Shown here piece by piece: positions 57,899 through 64,000 of a stretch of DNA of 64,000 nt (position 1 is its first letter; each line of letters begins with the position of its first letter). The notes under the pieces are model-generated. The model made no database searches, was not told the DNA's origin, and worked only from the letters and a program-made list of their open reading frames with translations. Made by a program: the position numbers and the translations under genes. This DNA is from Limnanthes douglasii subsp. nivea (Eukaryota; Streptophyta; Magnoliopsida; Brassicales; Limnanthaceae), in contig JAUPFV010000001.1 in the NCBI GenBank assembly GCA_036936605.1, positions 246,572,925 to 246,636,924 on the forward strand, read 5' to 3'.

Positions 57899-59362
57899 GA
57901 TTTGTCTCCACATGTGTGTTTATTCATAACAGTATACATAATTATCATAAAAGATTCAGAGAATTGTTGGATCTGATAAATAAATTAATATTTACTCACT
58001 GACTTGGTGACTATTTAAGCCCATATAAAGGTATATTCAACAAACATGCATCTCTTTTCTTTCTTTCTTCAAACCCTTTTGACAAACACGTGTAATTGTC
58101 TCTTCCAATTCACCATGAAAGAAGGCAATAGTAACATTCGTTTGATATAACTTTAGATAAAATTTAATAATAATTTATAACATAACCCTTATCAAGGTTT
58201 ATTTCACAATCTTCAATACTATTTTTTTCAAATTAACACCTTTTTTTGTGTTCCCTTAGCCATTAAACCAGCTTTGTATCTTGAATACCGTTCTTCCTTT
58301 TACATATCTATTTACTCTCAACAAACTTCTTACCCTTTGGTTGCTTGATAATAAGCTGCCCATGTTTTTGAAAGATCTCAGTTCTTCCCTCATGGCCTTC
58401 AACCACTTCTTTTTTATAGCATCTTGATAAATTTTAGATTCAAGAACATCTCCTTACATTTCAATGGACAAACCTTAGCCAATAACATCAATATTAAAAA
58501 CCTTTGGGGAAGTTTTCTTGTTCTTTGTGCTCTATCTTTCGCCAATATATAACTGTGAATCCCATGTTGCTCTATAGTTTGATCATGTGGAGGTCTTGTA
58601 ACCTCAAACTCTCGACATCTACGGATTCATGAAATGGAAATTTTACTATCCATGAGCATAAGACAGAACATATCCCAACTCATATTTGGCAGAAGCATCC
58701 ATAACTTCACTATCTAGATCAGACAGATCTTTAATTCCATATTTTATTCCTGGTCGTATTAGGTTAGGTCTTCACCAAATTCGTCAATGACATATCCTCC
58801 TAGTTGAAAAGCAAGTAATTTCTTATCATAGATTTCTAATATACAGGTTTCAGTCAACATAACCTATACATTTTTACTCCTTTATATAGTCGATGAATAA
58901 AATATTTAAGTACTCTTGACGGAAGGATATCTTGCGTCACATGTGTGTAGGTATAACATCCGAACACTCTCAAATGTTCTAGATTAATTTTTTTTCCAAA
59001 CCAAGCCTCTTGAGGACAAAGAAACTTCAGTGTTGTAGATGAAATCTTCTTGATGATATACATAACTTTAGTCACAACGTTTCCTTATAACCTTCAACCC
59101 ATCCTATTTGTTTGAAGCATACATTTAACACTTTCTGTCAAGGTTTGATTTCAGAAAGCCCATTCTATTGCGGAGTTCTCATCACGATTTGGTGTCTAAT
59201 AATGCAAGCTATGAATAATAGATTGTGAAATATATTTTCATATATCCCAAGCCATTGTTAGTATGAAGTTTCTTCAACATCTTCCTGATTTGATTATCCA
59301 CCAAAGTCTTTGAGTCCATAAAAGCATAAAATGCATCATCCTTAGTCTTCAAAAGTATAACT
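57899..59362 (-). pseudogene. Copia relic G: integrase and RT N-terminal part
   Basis: Other half of relic G. From right to left on the minus strand: ILLKTKDDAFYAFMDSKTLV with KLHTNNGLG (copia: FLKTKDEAF...LRTDNG), a TPQ.NGLSE segment, then the frame 59075-58854 with PQEAWFGKK..LEHLRVFGCYTYTHV (copia integrase C-terminus). Further left come RYKAGLMAKGTQK (copia RT: RYKARLVAKG) and the sequence up to the RT active site cut by B. The integrase core ends abruptly at 59362, where the LTR of F begins. Confidence 0.75.
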
Positions 59363-59740
59363 TGATCACGTTAAATATTTTAGGTGGGTATATATGTAAT
59401 GACAAAATAAATAAGTAATTCTTATATGGGCTATAGGGAGATAATTAAGCTGTTTAGGATATATTTTAAAGACTGAAGCTCTCACAGGTTAGGTGAAAAG
59501 TAAGAAAAATTCTCCATATCTCATTTATGGCTCTCAAGTCCTATTTGTAGTAATTTTAAACCCAATGAGACTAATGGATCGAAAAGGTTAATAGGTTTAT
59601 TTTTATAACCCAAGACTATCTAAGCCCATGGCTCATTATTGTATTAAATAATTCTAATTATTACATTTTTCTACATAAATAAATATTGGTAAAATAATCC
59701 ATTTCTCTAATTTGTCGTTTAGATAATTTAGTCCTCATCA
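59363..59740 (-). repeat. Putative 3' LTR of element F
   Basis: 378 bp from TGATCACG, where copia similarity stops, to CCTCATCA, followed by GTAGTCTTTTTAG, a decayed polypurine tract. It shares GAGATAATTAAGC with the LTR of B. The second LTR is outside the window, so the edges are unverified. Confidence 0.45.
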
Positions 59741-60275
59741 GTAGTCTTTTTAGTCCTCGTGAAGGTACTTCAAATGGACTGGCGTATAAAAAATATTTAG
59801 ATTTTGGCCTGAAATCTCTTCGAATTTTACTTTAAATACTTAACACATAATGGCGAAATTATTTTAAAGCTATTATTGAATGATTCATATATTCTCACAT
59901 ATATGCTTCGAAGATGGCAAGTCGGATATGTTCATGTACACGTGTCATGGGTATGCTAGACCCACAAACGTTTTTGTAATTTTGAAGCGTGATGACGGTT
60001 GGACATGTTTCTACTTGTCTAAAAATAATAGTCATTGAAGACTTTTCAACTCCTTTGGGGTTATACCTAATGAGCTCGTGAGAAAGAGGTTGTTGGGCTT
60101 TTCTATTGTTCTTTATAAATGATTTCTTCCCACATTCCCCTCTTACAACAATTTATAAAGAGAGAAACTTCATTTATTAGAGAGAGAAGCTATGGCCCTT
60201 TATCACCGCCACTCTCGTCATTTTTTAATAGCCACCATAAAATCAATCTCCAATGATGCTTCTCTTTGGACCTGT
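59741..60275 (+). promoter_or_regulatory. aORF upstream region of element F with TATA boxes
   Basis: Contains CGTGTCATGGG...CAAACG...TTTTTGTAATTT, which parallels the region upstream of the aORFs of A and B. TATAAA at 60154-60159 lies 122 bp before the aligned ATG (60276); another TATAAAT is at 60114-60120. Confidence 0.4.
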
Positions 60276-62990
60276 ATGTTCACTGTCAAAACATATTTGA
60301 CTGATTCTTTATGTTTGTAAAATAAAGCCGAAAAAATAAAAAAGTTATGATATGTACAGGGTTGCTAGAATTTGAAGGACTATTTATTATCAATCAAACC
60401 TTCGACTACAAAGGTATCTACCCATCTAACATGCATAGTATTTCAGCCAAATATCCATCCACTACTCGGTCCTTTATCTCAAAAAGTCACTCTTTAAGGC
60501 CCACATGGTCCTAAAGAGAAATTAGTATTAGATGCCAATCAACTTGCATAGTGATGGGTTTGGATATCGAAGATAACTTTCCTTAGAAAACATATATGCA
60601 ACAAAGGTTGCGAAGGTCCACCAAACTTCCAAAAATAAAACCAAGCAAAAGTGCATACCAAATATGCCCCATTATCTCTAAGCTCTAAGTCAGGGAAGTT
60701 AAAATAAAAACAAAACCAGCATCCCTCAACAGACGGAAACTCAACACAACACATTTCCTTCTAGACATAATCTGAGGCAGTTAGTTGATGGAGAAGAAAA
60801 TATTGATGTAGAGTCACTATTGGGAGCATCACACAATCAAGAGGAAATTTTGGTGTCTTGAAAAATGTTAAAGGTAAATCCCAAAAAAATATCAGTAGAA
60901 AGAGCAAGTCTAAAATAGGGGAGGAAGTGGAATTACTTCATCCAATGATCAGTTGTGTGGGGATCAATTTTCAAAAGGTAAGCCACAAATATCTGGTTGT
61001 TCTTTCCTAAATCTCATATAACTACTTCTTAGATAATTAGTTAAAGGCGCTTCGAGCCAAGTAGGAAATTCCAAAGGAGGTGACTGTATGATTACTAAAG
61101 GATAGAGAGACACTCGTAAGTTATGGACAAATATAGTTAATTTCCAATTCGGACGTGGTGAATTTGGGACTTCGGTTTCTCTTAGACACTAAGATAGTTA
61201 GATTTTTGACCTGCTAGGCTTATGTCCGAATAATGCCAGTGAACATAATTGTTTACCTTGATATCATGTATCACGACGTCGAACTTTTCAACGATTGAAA
61301 TCTCAATAGAGCAATTTGCCGCTATCGGTGGGTTGTCGAGGAATTCACAGATCACATTCTACTTCCTTAACCTAAGGGATGCGTACAAATTGGTGAGTGA
61401 CATGTTGGACGCAGACAAGAAAATAAAGATGCAGTTCTTCTCTATCAACGACCATTGGGATAATGAAAAAAAGATCTCCTCGAAAGACAAGCTAAGTTGC
61501 ATCACAAGGTTTTGGAAACGTATATGTAATTCATCAAGTTTTACTCATAATTTTTAGTCTCTTTTTTATGTTCATAATTCATTTTAAACTCTTTTATTTG
61601 CAGCGATATTCAACTCCCATCAATAATACTTAGAAGCTACTAGGTTACTTTCAAAATGTTGCACCAATGGGCCAAAAATAATTGGTCCAATGCATTCCAC
61701 AAATGCTTCACTCCAAACAATCTAGTTCAGAGTCATCTCTCGAGGACCAATTCCAAAAGAAATTTTTCATGGGAAGAATTTACTACCCCACCTCATCCAT
61801 CAATCATTCCTAATCAAATTGAGTTTTTTGATGAAAATATTTACCTTGCGACAAGAACGTGGGCTCTCAGACATGGGGTAGAGAGAGGTGATGCTAACAA
61901 GCAAAGTTCGAATAAAGACGTCATTGGTGCTGAGGGGGTGAAACAACCGGATAAGCCCATACTAGTAACGATTAAGACGGATCTTGGAGTGGGTAAGAGA
62001 CCCAAAGAGTCTCCCATCTTAAAGATGAATAAAAATCGAATGCCTAACAAACATACAACAGGAGCAAGCATAATAACGAAAAAAGAAAAATAAGAAAACA
62101 AAGACCATTTCAGGAATCGTCTCAGTCATAGCTCAAGTCGGAGTTCCTCCAGTAGCCGAACAATATTATTTATTGGTTCTGGTGATAGAAAACTGTCCTA
62201 TGATGATAATAGTGCAATTGGTAATGCAGATGGGATCTCGAGGATTTCAAACAATAATTTCCCTATCCGGACAACCCCATCGATGTGCCTTTTCGGTTGG
62301 AAGTAGAATACACCATTATTCACTCTGTGTTGGGCTTTGTGAGGTCTATTATTGAGCTGGAAAGAGAGATGAGAGCGTAAAAATACACCACCGGTCTACT
62401 TAAAGATAAATGTGAGCATCATTAAGAAGCCTTCGAAGAGCAAAATGAGCATATTGATGGTTTTGACAAGCCAAGCTGCGGGTGTTTACGAAGAGATTAA
62501 ACAACTAAATAGTGATCATGAAGCCAAAAATTTTGAATTACAATCATCCAGAGCAATGGAGATTCATAAATCCAAAGAGCGTGTTAAGAATGATAAGGAT
62601 TCCATAGAGCAATTGTCAAAATCCTTAAATGATCATGATGCTCTTACTAAAACATTTGAGGGGGAGTTGGCTGCATTCAAGGCTCAAGCTGTAAAAGATA
62701 AGGAAGCTGCAGTGGATAAGTATACATATAAAATCTTAAAGTCCTTATCTAAGTGAGATTCTTTAATTAAGTTCCATATGGTGTTGGATTTTCACAAGGC
62801 GTTACCAAAGCTGAAGCTCGGGTCTCTATGGGAGTTGATACCATAGTTATGGTCTAACAATATGGCATTAACTAATTAACTAGGAATTCAGATGGATCCA
62901 AATGATGAAATTACTCATATAAATGAAGGTGGAGACTTCGAATGTGGGAGCTGTGAGGAAGATGATGTCAAACGGAAAGAGTCTAGAGGC
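60276..62990 (+). pseudogene. aORF relic of element F
   Basis: Starts MFTVKTYLTDSL (B: MFTARTTLIKGGWL). The middle is decayed; LCPNNASEHN near 61221 matches LCPSQLSPNG of B. The frame 61249-61557 reads ITFYFLNLRDAYKLVSDML and FFSINDHWDNEKKI (B: FPFYHFNMGNDLKAVDDLL and FLFVSGSWENGKKI). Intron 61520-61603. Exon 2 (61656-62093) reads LHQWAKNNWSNAFHKCFT and NLVQSHLSRT, then ARTWALRHG. A coiled coil spans 62412-62756, and VLDFHKALPKLKLGSLWELI at about 62780 matches FHEIFPKRRLGSLW of B. Several frameshifts and stops. Confidence 0.7.
61520..61603 (+). other. Predicted intron in the element F aORF
   Basis: 84 bp, donor GTATATGTAA after ...RFWKR, T-rich interior, acceptor TTTATTTGCAG. It lies at the same domain boundary as the introns of A and B, in a far more diverged copy. 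Confidence 0.55.
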
Positions 62991-63224
62991 ATTTTTTTGT
63001 CCTTGTATCATCGTTTTTTAAGTCTTTGGTATAGTCAAGGCATATTGTAGTACTATTCAGAATTTATAAATCGATTGATTTCTTCTTACTTATCATTTTT
63101 AAACAAATTAATTACTCATCTTATAATACATTCAGAATCTTCTCAATTTAACTTGACGACCTGTCAACTATGTATCAAAATAATCATTTTGCTTCAGACT
63201 TATATTGATTCGAATCGATTATCC

Positions 63225-63580
63225 TTACCAACTAGTCTTGGAACCTTTAAATTATGACCAACTAATGTTGGAACCTTTAACATCACTAATTAATGTTGGA
63301 ACTTTTCAATTGTGACCAACTAATGTTGGAACTTTTAAACATGAGCAACTAATATGGGAACCTTTTAATTGTGGCCAACTAATATTGGAACCTTTAAATA
63401 TGACCAACTAGTGTTGAAACCTTTTTAATCTGTGACCAATTAATGTTGAAACCTTTACACATGACCAACTAATTTTGGAATCTCTTCATTTATGACCAAC
63501 TAATTTTGGAACCTCTTAATTTATGACCAACTAATGTTTAAATATTTACACATGACCAACTAATATTGGAATATTTAATA
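63225..63580. repeat. Tandem repeat, about 30-bp unit, about 12 copies
   Basis: Unit close to ATGACCAACTAATGTTGGAA plus CCTTTAA, with period mostly 27-33 bp. It lies between the aORF end (with a decayed CTTTGG...CAAGG hairpin near 63023) and the pol end of F. Confidence 0.92.
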
Positions 63581-63766
63581 GTGATCCAAAAATATATGAA
63601 TCCCAAATATAAAATAACGCAAAAATTATAAAATGAAAAAGGATTTATAGAATTTAAGTGGTTCATACATCTCATTAAAACCTCAGTGATCCACCATGGG
63701 AAAAAGTATGTCTTCAGATATTTACATAAGAAAAATAAATGAAAACACGGGGTTTTTTCTTTACAA

Positions 63767-64000
63767 TTATTCGAGATTAAGTCTTAAATGCTTAATATTC
63801 CACGGATGTGGAAGATAATTGTCTTCTCGATCTGCCAACCGATAGGTTCCAGGCTTAAATCTTTCAATACCTAAAGAAGTCTCTTCCCGATTAGGTGCTA
63901 ATTTTCCTAGCCTTTGATATTTAGTATGTAAGAAAATATTTTTCAGATGTACATCCCTTACTTTAAATTCTCTCCTTTGGACCTAAGATGTATATGTACT
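63767..64000 (-). pseudogene. Integrase C-terminus of element F (partial)
   Basis: The minus-strand frame ends with TAA at 63767-63769. It reads KNIFLHTKYQRLGKLAPN, then ERFKPGTYRLADRED and LPHPWNIKHLRLNLE, collinear with KVFLHTKEKLFGKLAPT, KPGTYWLEDKDGR and HPWNIEHLRMYLE of B. It continues beyond the window. Confidence 0.85.

Larger units (their letters stand above)
59363..64000 (-). mobile_element. Tat-type element F relic, runs off the window
   Basis: Minus-strand element with a putative 3' LTR (59363-59740), plus-strand aORF, tandem repeats, and the 3' end of pol at 63767-64000. Its 5' half and other LTR are beyond the right edge. It interrupts the integrase of copia relic G. Protein divergence from B is high; it is older than A and B. 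Confidence 0.75.

Noticed and set aside
63225..63580. Short regular repeats that could suggest a CRISPR array
   Set aside because: The units are contiguous and diverged with no unique spacers, and the context is a plant retroelement.

Overview
This is a gene-poor, AT-rich block of plant (probably eudicot) nuclear DNA made almost entirely of LTR retrotransposons, most of them Ty3/gypsy elements of the Tat type, nested inside one another and decayed. No host gene, rRNA, tRNA or CRISPR array is supported. The assignment rests on the LTRs, target-site duplications (TSDs), the gag-PR-RT-RNaseH-RNaseH-IN order, the iMet-type primer sites of the copia and TR-GAG elements, a Stowaway MITE, a tRNA-like SINE and a hAT remnant. 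The species cannot be named from the sequence.

Layout. (1) 0.9-8.8 kb: old minus-strand Tat relic D, with a solo LTR (2350-2719) inserted in it. (2) 8.8-12.1 kb: unassigned DNA with a 378-bp tandem duplication and diverged repeats. (3) 12.1-36.9 kb: the main nest. Very old relic E is split by minus-strand element C (13138-33861, TSD ATATC). C is split by plus-strand element A (16220-27814, TSD ACATT). A carries a gag-only mini-element H (21278-22496, TSD TCAGC) in its integrase region. (4) 36.9-38.8 kb: hAT deletion derivative containing a Stowaway MITE and a SINE-like sequence. (5) 39.0-44.5 kb: complete but mutated Ty1/copia element (TSD GCCTT). (6) 46.3-59.4 kb: copia relic G, interrupted by the youngest Tat element B (47356-57893, 481-bp LTRs, TSD AACAT). 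(7) 59.4-64 kb: Tat relic F, inserted in G and running off the right edge.

The Tat copies share one plan: LTR, primer-binding site of possible tRNA-Arg type, gag-protease, an in-frame TAG, RT plus two RNase H domains plus integrase, then a long gene on the opposite strand (here called aORF) between pol and the 3' LTR. The aORF has an N-terminal Ser-rich region, a PF04195-like 'putative gypsy-type transposon' domain, a small intron at a conserved place, a coiled coil and a conserved acidic tail. It is preceded by its own TATA-like box. It is recognisable in all six Tat copies (A to F).

The signals most worth following are the antisense, spliced, separately promoted aORF; the conserved PR/RT stop codon, whose context in A resembles the tobamovirus readthrough context; paired hairpins between the convergent aORF and pol ends; and three different tandem-repeat arrays in that same interval in D, E and F. 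All ORFs here carry stops or frameshifts, so no copy looks autonomous now; B is nearest to intact.
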